Below are positions 1-6,830 of a DNA stretch of 32,658 nucleotides, one piece after another. Origin of the DNA: Planctomycetota bacterium (GTDB taxonomy: Bacteria; Planctomycetota; GCA-002687715; CAIWVZ01); contig JAFMJN010000006.1 in assembly GCA_017853435.1 (NCBI GenBank), positions 1 to 32,658 on the forward strand. Reading direction: 5' to 3'. Under the pieces are notes generated by a model that worked only from the letters and a program-made list of their open reading frames with translations, ran no database searches and was not told the DNA's origin. The position numbers and the translations under genes are program-made. Position 1 is the stretch's first letter. The number at the start of each line of letters is the position of its first letter.

Positions 1-1491
1 TGGCGGGCACGGCTCGACGCGGTCGACGCGGCCTCCGGACGCTTCGACGCCGCCGCGCGGCGTACAGCCGATGCCTGGCGCACCCGCTGGGATCGCAGTT
101 GGATCTTCGTCGAGCCCGCCTCGGCGACACCGGGGACGACGAGCCTGTCGGCCGCATGGGCGTTGCAGCGCTACGCCACGGCCGCCGCGACGCGCGGCGA
201 GTTCCCCATGAAGTTCAACGGATCCATCTTCACGGTCGCGCCCAAGTTCGTGAACGGCGCGACGTGGAACGAGGACTTCCGCAACTGGGGCGGTGATTTT
301 TGGTGGCAGAACACGCGCCTTCCGTACCACGGAATGTTGGAGCGCGGCGACGGTGATCTCGCCGCGTCGCTCTTCGATTTCTACACCCGGGTCGCCGAAG
401 GATGTCGCGCCCGCGCGAAGGTGTACGAGGGCGTCGACGGGATCTACTTCCCGGAAACGATGTCGACCTTCGGCACCTACGCGAACGACGATTACGGTTG
501 GGACCGCACCGGGCGGAAACCGAACGACATCGCCTGCGAATACTGGAAGTGGGCGTGGAATCAGGGTCCTGAATTGGTCGCCCTGATGCTCGATCACTAC
601 GACATGACCCGAGATGTCACGCTCCTGCGTACGAAGACGCTTCCGATGGCCGACGGGGTGCTCGCGTGGTTCGACGGTCGCTTTCCCCGGACTTCCGACG
701 GCCGTCTGAGCATCACGCCGACGCAGAGCGTCGAGACCTATTGGCGCGACGTCGTCAACGACTTGCCGTGCGTCGTCGGTTTGCACGAGATTCTCGGACG
801 CCTGCGTGCTTTGCCTCGCGACGACGTGGGTGACGTGGGAAATCGTGCGCTGTGGGATCGCCTCGCCGCTGCCTTGCCGCCCGTACCGACGCGCGCCACG
901 GAAACCGGCGAGACCGTGTTCGCGCCTGCGGCCTCGTTCTCTCCGCAGCGATTCAATTGCGAGAACCCGGAGCTTTGGGCGGTGTGGCCGTTCCGTTGGT
1001 CGGGCGTCGGTCGCGACACGCTCGACGTCGGCCGCGCGACCTACCGCACCCGCATCGAGAAGATGACCCACGGGTGGACGCAGGACGGACAGCAGGCGGC
1101 GCGACTCGGCCTCGCCGCCGAAGCCGCGGCGAATCTCGACGCCAAGTTGCGCAACACCCACAAGAACTTCCGCTTTCCGACGTTCTGGGGGCCCAACTTC
1201 GACTGGCTTCCCGACCAATGCCACGGGTCGAATTTGATGACCACGTTCCAGGAGATGCTCCTGCAGTCCGTCGGCGACACCATCGTGGTGTGTCCGGCGT
1301 TGCCCCGCGATTGGAGCGGAACCTTCCGACTGTGGGCCTCCGGAAAGACGCGCGTTACGGTGACGCTCGAGACGGGGCGCGTGACGTCGCTCGACGTTTA
1401 CCCCGAGCATCGGAAGGCGGACGTCGTCCTCGGCGAAGGTTGGCGGTTGGATGAAACTCCGCCGCCCGGCCCCCGCTTCAAGCGGCTGTGA
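1..1491 (+). CDS. DUF5703-family glycoside-hydrolase-like protein, C-terminal part
   Basis: The reading frame is open from base 1 to the TGA at 1489-1491, so the gene starts before the window; the ATG at 163 is internal. Visible motifs are KFNGSIFTV, NWGGDFWWQNTRLPY and FPETMSTFGTYANDDYGWDR, followed by an Asn/Trp-rich region ending in PNFDWLPDQCHGSN. This series matches my memory of DUF5703-type proteins, which carry an (alpha/alpha)6-barrel related to fucosidase/GH95-like enzymes. The inferred role is hydrolysis of a plant or algal polysaccharide side chain, probably outside the cytoplasm, but the signal peptide, if any, lies outside the window and the substrate is not readable. The C-terminal 60 residues look like the small beta-domain that usually ends such enzymes. 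msrA follows after 21 bases and may be co-transcribed. Confidence 0.8.
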   Translation, partial: WRARLDAVDAASGRFDAAARRTADAWRTRWDRSWIFVEPASATPGTTSLSAAWALQRYATAAATRGEFPMKFNGSIFTVAPKFVNGATWNEDFRNWGGDFWWQNTRLPYHGMLERGDGDLAASLFDFYTRVAEGCRARAKVYEGVDGIYFPETMSTFGTYANDDYGWDRTGRKPNDIACEYWKWAWNQGPELVALMLDHYDMTRDVTLLRTKTLPMADGVLAWFDGRFPRTSDGRLSITPTQSVETYWRDVVNDLPCVVGLHEILGRLRALPRDDVGDVGNRALWDRLAAALPPVPTRATETGETVFAPAASFSPQRFNCENPELWAVWPFRWSGVGRDTLDVGRATYRTRIEKMTHGWTQDGQQAARLGLAAEAAANLDAKLRNTHKNFRFPTFWGPNFDWLPDQCHGSNLMTTFQEMLLQSVGDTIVVCPALPRDWSGTFRLWASGKTRVTVTLETGRVTSLDVYPEHRKADVVLGEGWRLDETPPPGPRFKRL

Positions 1492-1512
1492 TCTCGCGAA
1501 AGGAAAACGGAC

Positions 1513-2055
1513 ATGGCGCGTGAAGTCGCGGTGCTCGGTGGAGGATGTTTTTGGTGCCTCGAAGCGGTGTTTCTCCGCGTGAGGGGCGTCGAATCCGTGC
1601 GATCGGGTTATTGCGGCGGAGACCCGGCGTCGGCCAATTACCGCGACGTGTGTTCGGGACGCACCCGCCATGCGGAGGTGGTCGAGATCGTCTTCGACCC
1701 GACCCTCGTGACGTTTTCGGATTTGCTCGACGTGTTCTTCGTCATCCATGATCCGACGACGCGCGACCGACAGGGCGCGGACGTCGGGCCTCAGTATCGA
1801 TCCGTCGTGTTCGCCCGCACCGCGGAACAGGCCGACGCCGCGCGTTCCGCCGTCTCCACGCGCGAATCGTCGCGGACGTTCGGGGCGCCGATCGTGACCG
1901 AGGTCGTCGATCCTCCGGGTCCGCCTTTCCACGTGGCCGAGGCCTACCATCAGGACTATTTCGCGCTGAATCCGATGCAGCCCTACTGCCGCGCCGTCGT
2001 CGATCCGAAGGTGCGAAAGTTTCTGACGACGTTCCCCGACCGCGCCGTTCGCTGA
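1513..2055 (+). CDS. msrA: Peptide-methionine (S)-S-oxide reductase MsrA
   Basis: MsrA reduces the S-epimer of methionine sulfoxide in proteins and repairs oxidative damage. The 180-residue product carries the signature GGCFWC at residues 10-15, with the catalytic cysteine at 12, then GYCGG, the HAEVVEIVFDP strand, QGADVGPQYRS and HQDYF near the C-terminus, all in family order and at the normal length. The ATG at 1513 is preceded by AAAGGA at a suitable distance, which fixes the start. The gene lies 21 bases behind the DUF5703 gene and is followed by a GC-rich hairpin and T-run. No MsrB domain is fused to it. The resolving cysteine is probably the one in PYCRAVV near residue 162. Confidence 0.96.
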   Translation: MAREVAVLGGGCFWCLEAVFLRVRGVESVRSGYCGGDPASANYRDVCSGRTRHAEVVEIVFDPTLVTFSDLLDVFFVIHDPTTRDRQGADVGPQYRSVVFARTAEQADAARSAVSTRESSRTFGAPIVTEVVDPPGPPFHVAEAYHQDYFALNPMQPYCRAVVDPKVRKFLTTFPDRAVR

Positions 2056-2060
2056 CCGAC

Positions 2061-2100
2061 GCCGTCGCCGTGCGGTGCGGCGATCGGGCCGGTTTTTCCC
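2061..2100 (+). terminator. Possible terminator after msrA
   Basis: TCGCCG (2065-2070) and CGGCGA (2078-2083) form a 6-bp stem around a 7-base loop just after the msrA stop. A run of five T lies at 2093-2097, about ten bases past the stem, which is further than usual. The arrangement is terminator-like but weak. Confidence 0.35.
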
Positions 2101-2181
2101 AAATAAGATCGGAATTTGGGGGGCGGGACGATGTTCCTTCGAACGATTCCGTCGTCTCGGTGCCTTTTCGGTGAACGCGGT

Positions 2182-2187
2182 TATGAT
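2182..2187 (+). promoter_or_regulatory. Possible -10 element upstream of the AAA+ gene
   Basis: TATGAT, one mismatch from TATAAT, stands 56 bases before the ATG at 2244, in the 188-base gap behind msrA. No convincing -35 hexamer is seen at 16-18 bases upstream. The call rests on the hexamer alone. Confidence 0.3.
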
Positions 2188-2243
2188 TCGCCACCCCGGT
2201 ACGGCGGCCGGAAAAGCAACAAACAACACGCCGGGATCCTCAC

Positions 2244-3116
2244 ATGCCTCCAGCTCCGAAGAAGGCCGCCTCGGCGAAGTCCGACAAGGTGGTCGATGCC
2301 ACGGTCGAAACGGTGTTCCCCGGTGTTTCCGGGATGCTCGAAGTCAAGCAGGCCCTGCTCGACCGGGTGTATTTGCCTTTGGTCAACCCCGGCCTCGCGT
2401 CGAAGTACGGTCTCTTCCCGCTGCCCGGCATGCTCCTTTGGGGGGCCACCGGAAACGGCAAGTCCGTCGTCGTGCAAGCCATGGCGGCGTCGGGAGACGT
2501 CTCCGTGTTGCGCGTGACGCCGGGCTCGCTCGCGGAAACCTCGACCGACGAGACGCAGGAGCGTGTGGCGACGGCGCTTTCGAAGGCGAAGGCCGATGCT
2601 CCGCTCATCCTTTTCCTCGACGGCTGCGATCGGTTCCTCATGCGGACCGAACGCGTCTTGGAAATGCTCGACGGCATCGAACGCAGTGAACACGTCGCCG
2701 TCGTCGCGACGGCGTTCCGTCCGGATCGCGTCGACTTCGAGGTCCGCAAGGTGCTCAACTTCGTGAACGATCTCGAAGTGCGTGCCCCGGCCGAATCCGA
2801 CCGTCTCGATCTCGCCCAGCACCAGTTCGAAGTGCTCGACCGTCCGCGCGCCGATCAACTGGATCTGCCGGGATTCGTGCGCGAAACGGCGGGCGCGTCG
2901 CGTGCCGAGATCATCCAAATGTGCGGCGACGCCGCGCGCTATGCGTTCCTCCGTCGCGTGCGCGGTGGCGAAAACGTGGCCATCACCACCAGCGATTTGG
3001 TCGACGCCGTCAACCAATGGCGCAGCCGTCGCCCGGCGCCGCCGATGAACCGCGAAGCGCCGATGCACGACGGCCCGCCGTCGCCGCCTCCCTTCCGGCA
3101 TCATCGCCGCGGCTGA
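2244..3116 (+). CDS. AAA+ ATPase-like protein with degenerate catalytic motifs
   Basis: The 290-residue product has one AAA+ module of the classic (FtsH/Vps4-like) type. A P-loop GATGNGKS is at residues 67-74. The Walker B strand reads LILFLDGCD (121-129), so the normal catalytic glutamate after the aspartate is glycine (127). The sensor-1 segment is ATAFRPD instead of ATNRPD, and the usual RRPGRFD arginine-finger loop is replaced by EVRKVLNFVND. The C-terminal lid helix (ASRAEIIQMCGDAARYAFL) is present. The tail from about residue 260 is rich in Pro, Arg and His. From what is known of the family, it should bind ATP but hydrolyse it poorly; that is inference. No partner gene is adjacent. The start follows a weak Shine-Dalgarno; no better in-frame start precedes it. 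Confidence 0.85.
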   Translation: MPPAPKKAASAKSDKVVDATVETVFPGVSGMLEVKQALLDRVYLPLVNPGLASKYGLFPLPGMLLWGATGNGKSVVVQAMAASGDVSVLRVTPGSLAETSTDETQERVATALSKAKADAPLILFLDGCDRFLMRTERVLEMLDGIERSEHVAVVATAFRPDRVDFEVRKVLNFVNDLEVRAPAESDRLDLAQHQFEVLDRPRADQLDLPGFVRETAGASRAEIIQMCGDAARYAFLRRVRGGENVAITTSDLVDAVNQWRSRRPAPPMNREAPMHDGPPSPPPFRHHRRG

Positions 3117-3136
3117 TTCGAGGTCGCCATTCCATG

Positions 3137-3180
3137 AAAAAACCCGCCGCTTCCAACGAAGCGCGCGGGTTTCTTCTTTG
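3137..3180 (+). terminator. Strong intrinsic terminator, probably bidirectional
   Basis: AAACCCGC + CGCTTC (3140-3153) pairs with GAAGCG + GCGGGTTT (3158-3172) around a CAAC loop, giving a 14-bp stem with a single bulged C at 3164. A T-rich tail (TCTTCTTTG) follows on the + strand and an A-run (GAAAAAA) precedes it, which is a T-run when read from the other strand. It lies between the convergent AAA+ gene and the minus-strand methyltransferase. Confidence 0.9.
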
Positions 3181-3194
3181 TTTCGGGTTGGCCG

Positions 3195-4406
3195 TCAGTC
3201 CGGAAGGCGGCGCAGCAGGATCAGGTGTTCGCGGCGGGGGAGGCCGTGGAACAGGTCGATCAAGTACGGGTCGGCGGGCGGGCGATCCTGCGACGCCATC
3301 GCGACGCGGGTGAGCGGCGTCGACTTGATCGCGTTCAAGATTCCCGAGAGCGCATTTTCCGGAGCCCCGCCGACGACGCCGTCGCCGACGATGACGAAGG
3401 CGAATGCGCCCGGCTTCAGAACGCGGGCCATGGCCTTCAGATAGGCGATGCGGTCGCGTTCCCAGTCCATCGGCATCGGACCGCTGCCGTCTCCGCGCGC
3501 GCCCATCTGTTTGCGTTCGAAGTCTTCACGGTGGAGGCGCAGCATGACGAAGCGCGCGGCGTGGGCCTCGGCGTAGTCGTAGACACCCGCGTAGGGCGGC
3601 GACGTCACGATGGCGTCCACGGAGGCGTCTTCGATGCGGTCGAGCAAGCGGGCATCGCCGGTTTCGATCCGTGCCGGAGGGGTCCCTTCCGGAACGACGT
3701 CCGCGAGTTCCGCCAATCCGCGCGCGAGTTCGGCCGCCTTGTCGCCGAACCACTTCGACGGGAACCCGCGAGCCACGTGGCGATCGCTGGGCTCTTCACC
3801 CTCTTCCGGCTTGCGTTCGACCACCTTCGACAGGATGGCGCTGAACGTCATGCGCAGCGGAAGCGAGATGGGATCTTCGTCGGGGATGCGGCCGATTTCG
3901 GCGCGCAGCCCGAAAAGTTCGAGCGCGATGTGCGGCGGGAAAAACTCGAGAGCTTCACGCGACCACATCGGCATCGGGGGCTTCACGCGTTCGATGGCGC
4001 GTTCGGCCGACACCGCCGCGATGGCGGCGGCCGTTTCGACGAGGCGCGTGCGCGTCGCTTCGTCGGTGATCATCGTGCGGACGCGCGCGATGCGACGGGC
4101 GAGGGGGGAAAGATCGCGCCCGACGGCGGCGCATCCGCGACGCATCGCTTCAACGACCACGGTGCCGCCACCCGCGAAGGGGTCGAGCACCAACTGCCCC
4201 GGCTTCGCGAGTTTCTCCACCGCGCGGCGCGCGACGAACGGAGGCATGCGCCCCGCGTAGGCGTGAAAGCCGTGAGTCAGCGACCGATCGAGGGATCCGT
4301 CGTCGTCTTCGAAAAGCGAAACGAGCCACCCCGCGGCCGCGTCGTCGCCTTCGCGGTGCACACGTCCGTGCCAAGTGGAAAACGCCTGCTTGCGTCGGTC
4401 GTTCAT
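3195..4406 (-). CDS. SPPY-motif amino-methyltransferase (DNA or RNA target)
   Basis: The 403-residue product has the SAM-binding motif LDPFAGGG (residues 74-81) and, about 190 residues later, the catalytic motif VTSPPY (267-272). TSPPY is typical of enzymes that methylate exocyclic amino groups (N4-cytosine or N6-adenine). The order motif I then motif IV, with a long helical insert between, resembles COG1041-like and alpha/gamma-class enzymes. No restriction endonuclease is adjacent. The start MNDRRKQAF at 4406 is chosen because its ATG overlaps the stop of the RNase D gene (ATGA), implying translational coupling; the ORF track's longer N-terminus is Arg/Pro-rich shadow from the rnd gene. Co-expression with RNase D hints at an RNA substrate, but this is inference. 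A related enzyme lies at 23456-24610. Confidence 0.85.
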   Translation of the reverse strand: MNDRRKQAFSTWHGRVHREGDDAAAGWLVSLFEDDDGSLDRSLTHGFHAYAGRMPPFVARRAVEKLAKPGQLVLDPFAGGGTVVVEAMRRGCAAVGRDLSPLARRIARVRTMITDEATRTRLVETAAAIAAVSAERAIERVKPPMPMWSREALEFFPPHIALELFGLRAEIGRIPDEDPISLPLRMTFSAILSKVVERKPEEGEEPSDRHVARGFPSKWFGDKAAELARGLAELADVVPEGTPPARIETGDARLLDRIEDASVDAIVTSPPYAGVYDYAEAHAARFVMLRLHREDFERKQMGARGDGSGPMPMDWERDRIAYLKAMARVLKPGAFAFVIVGDGVVGGAPENALSGILNAIKSTPLTRVAMASQDRPPADPYLIDLFHGLPRREHLILLRRLPD

Positions 4407-5650
4407 GAAGGCTCGCGAGAGTCGCCGGCGTCGATGCCGGGCAAGGTATCCGTGCCGTCGTCGAACGCGTCGCTGCTCTTGCGGCGCCAGCGGCTGCGCT
4501 TCAGGGTTTCGAGGGGCGGCGGATCCTTGGTGATCGCCAAGATGTCCTCGGCGTAACGGGCGATGCGGTCGTCTCCGAGCCACGGGATTTCCCGAAGCCC
4601 TTCGGTATCGACGGGACGCGCCGCCGCGATGCGATCGATCGCGTGATTCGGAAGGATGGCGAGCGGTGTCCGGCGATCGGTTTCCGAGCGTTGGCGGCGC
4701 CAAGCGCGGAGCGCTTCGCCGATGGCGACTTGCCAGTCGGGGAGACGCGGGCCGAGCGGAAGACGCAGCGGAACCATGTGAGCGTTCTTTTCGCCCGTGC
4801 GGATCGCCTGAATGAGGCGCGCTCCGATGCGATCGAAGACGTGCGCGGGCACGTTCGCCGTGCGATGGATGATCGCCGGGTCGATGGGGCGCTGATGGGA
4901 CAGCGCGATCAGGGCGTCGTTGCCGAGGACCTTGAACGGCGGGCGGTCCGATTCCGAGGCGAGGGATTCGCGGAGGTGCCACACTTCGCGAAGGACCGAC
5001 AAGCCGACTTGATCGAGGTCGCGCGCACCCTTTACGCGGCGGAACCCCTCGGGGTCGAGGGATTCTTCGACCATCGGCACCTGCGCCATGCGGTCGAATT
5101 CGATCCGGGCGACTTCATGCAGGGCTTCCGCCTGAAGATCGCGCTCGATGCGGCGGCGAAGTTCGGAGAGGTACCGCACGTCGCTCGACAGATAGTCGAG
5201 ATGTTCGCGATAGAGAGGACGCTTGCCCCAGTCGAAGCGCTGGTACGTCTTGTCCAACGTGACGCCGAAGTTGTCCGACACGAGGGCCGCGAGCCCGAGA
5301 GCCTCGCGTCCGAGGAATTGCGACGCCACCATCGTGTCGAAGATGTTGGCGAACCGGAATCCCGCCTTGCGCTTGAGGATCATCAAGTCGAAGTCGGCGC
5401 CGTGGAAGACCTTCGTCACGGACGGGTCTTCCATGAACGACGCGATGGGGGCGAGTTCGGGAACCGCGAGGGCGTCGACGAGGAAGATCCGACCGCCCGC
5501 TTCGATCTGCAGGAAGCAGAGGCGCGCGCGGTAGCGGTACATGCTGTCCGCTTCCGTGTCGAGGCAGATCTCCGAAACGCCGGACAGAACGTCCGCCAGT
5601 TTCTTGACCGCGGCGGCATTGTCGATCCAGACGATATCGGACGAAGACAT
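4403..5650 (-). CDS. rnd: Ribonuclease D (3'-5' exoribonuclease, tRNA maturation)
   Basis: RNase D trims 3' ends of tRNA precursors and other small RNAs. The DEDD exonuclease residues are all visible: ICLDTEAD (Asp31, Glu33), KVFHGADFDL (Asp86/88) and YLSSD (Tyr153, Asp157). A helical HRDC domain follows at about 210-290, with RPPFKVLGNDALIAL, and a second HRDC-like stretch ends near RAWRRQ. At 415 residues from the chosen start it is slightly longer than the E. coli enzyme. The start MSSSDIVWID places the first beta strand at the normal distance; an upstream in-frame ATG (MRFGIAAG) adds only low-complexity sequence. The region just upstream is pyrimidine-rich without a Shine-Dalgarno. The downstream methyltransferase overlaps by 4 bases. 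Confidence 0.93.
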   Translation of the reverse strand: MSSSDIVWIDNAAAVKKLADVLSGVSEICLDTEADSMYRYRARLCFLQIEAGGRIFLVDALAVPELAPIASFMEDPSVTKVFHGADFDLMILKRKAGFRFANIFDTMVASQFLGREALGLAALVSDNFGVTLDKTYQRFDWGKRPLYREHLDYLSSDVRYLSELRRRIERDLQAEALHEVARIEFDRMAQVPMVEESLDPEGFRRVKGARDLDQVGLSVLREVWHLRESLASESDRPPFKVLGNDALIALSHQRPIDPAIIHRTANVPAHVFDRIGARLIQAIRTGEKNAHMVPLRLPLGPRLPDWQVAIGEALRAWRRQRSETDRRTPLAILPNHAIDRIAAARPVDTEGLREIPWLGDDRIARYAEDILAITKDPPPLETLKRSRWRRKSSDAFDDGTDTLPGIDAGDSREPS

Positions 5651-5797
5651 AGGGGAGGGAAGGTAGGGGTTTCGGCCCCTCCCCGCAAGCCGACCCCGCC
5701 CACCGGGCCGACCGATGGTGCGGCCCGCCGCGATCCCAAAGCGCATGGGTGAAAGCGCTTCGGGCTCGGTGGGTATTCGCGGGGAATCCCGTCCTCG

Positions 5798-5833
5798 GGG
5801 ATCGGAAGCCGCGAAGCCGCGTCTCCCGATCCC
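5798..5833 (-). terminator. Inverted repeat behind hsp20, possible terminator
   Basis: GGGATCGG (5798-5805) and CCGATCCC (5826-5833) can form an 8-bp stem around a 20-base loop that contains the direct repeat GAAGCCGC. It sits 12 bases past the stop of the minus-strand hsp20 gene. No T-run follows on the minus strand, so it may be a processing or Rho-linked hairpin instead. Confidence 0.35.
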
Positions 5834-5844
5834 GTCGATGCGGA

Positions 5845-6270
5845 TCAATTGATGGCGATCTTGCGGGACTTGCTCTGCGCCGATTTCGGCAGCGTCACGG
5901 TGAGGACGCCGTCTTTCATCTCCGCGCCGACCTTCGACGTATCGACGTCGCTCGGGAAGCGCAGCGACCGCGCGAACGACCCGTGACTGCGTTCGATGAC
6001 GTGCCAGCGACCGTCCTTCGTCGATTCCTCCCGCTTGCGTTCACCGGAGACGGTAAGCACGCCTTCGGCGAAGGCGACGTTGACTTCGTCTTTGGCGACG
6101 CCGGGGAGATCGAGCATGACCTTGTAGCCGTCGTTCGACTCGATCACGTTCATGTTCGGCGCGAAGGCCGGTGCCGTGATGCGGTTCGTCGTCGGAAGCC
6201 AGTCCTCGAAGAAGGTCCGAAAGGGGTCGGTGGCGTTGGCGAGTTGGGTCTGAAGTTGGGATGGAGTCAT
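5845..6270 (-). CDS. Small heat-shock protein, Hsp20/alpha-crystallin family
   Basis: This ATP-independent holdase chaperone binds unfolding proteins in the cytoplasm. The 141-residue product has the alpha-crystallin domain from about residue 45: NMNVIESNDGYKV, LDLPGVAKDEV, GVLTVSGERK and the late signature GVLTVTLPK, ending in the IxI-type tail RKIAIN. Length and motif order are normal for bacterial class A/B Hsp20. The start MTPSQLQTQL at 6270 is preferred over the ORF-track extension because the extra 56 residues are not Hsp20-like. Upstream bases GAGAAACC give a weak Shine-Dalgarno. No CIRCE element was seen in the 200 bases upstream, so HrcA control is not supported by the sequence. Confidence 0.93.
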   Translation of the reverse strand: MTPSQLQTQLANATDPFRTFFEDWLPTTNRITAPAFAPNMNVIESNDGYKVMLDLPGVAKDEVNVAFAEGVLTVSGERKREESTKDGRWHVIERSHGSFARSLRFPSDVDTSKVGAEMKDGVLTVTLPKSAQSKSRKIAIN

Positions 6271-6470
6271 GGTGGTTTCTCGTTGGCATCGTCCGCGTGT
6301 TTCGGCGACGGCCTTGCCGAGGAACTTCTTCAGCATGGTGCGTGCCGCCGCCTTCGAACCACGATGAAACGGCCTATGCGGCGTTTGTGCGAGCGCGTTC
6401 GGACGAAATGGCGTCAGGAGGCGGTCAAAGCGGCACACGCCGTGCGGAAGCGTCCGCGTCGCGAAGACTC

Positions 6471-6830
6471 TCAGGGGGATCGGCGTGGAAAAACCCGCAT
6501 CACATCGTCGATTTCGGAAACGACGGTGCGCCGGTCGGTTCCTTCGGGCGGGTGCGCCGCGTGCATGACGAGTGGGCGCAACGTTCCGCGTGCGATGGGA
6601 TAGGCGTCGAACTCGGAGCGGGCGAGCAGAGCGACCAGATCACGTGCGAGGGCTTCCGTTTCGGGCTCGTAGGGAGGAAGTGCCGCGAGTCTGGCGACAC
6701 CCGCACGGAAGGCCGAGATCGGATCCTTCGCGTCGCGCGCGATCGCGTTGGTGAAACCTTCGGCGGGGGCGTCCGTCTGGGCGCACGCGAACAGAAGCAC
6801 GACGCACGTCGATGCGATGCGTGGGTTCAT
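6471..6830 (-). CDS. Small putative lipoprotein of unknown function
   Basis: The 119-residue product begins MNPRIASTCVVLLFACAQTD, a signal-peptide-like N-terminus with LFAC as a plausible but imperfect lipobox (Phe at -2). The mature part is helical and acidic to neutral with no motif I recognise. The start is supported by the ATGA overlap with the stop of the HEAT/vWA gene, so the two are translationally coupled and may act together in the periplasm. The longer ORF-track version is Arg/Glu-rich shadow of the upstream gene. The tail ends DDVMRVFPRRSP. Confidence 0.7.
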   Translation of the reverse strand: MNPRIASTCVVLLFACAQTDAPAEGFTNAIARDAKDPISAFRAGVARLAALPPYEPETEALARDLVALLARSEFDAYPIARGTLRPLVMHAAHPPEGTDRRTVVSEIDDVMRVFPRRSP

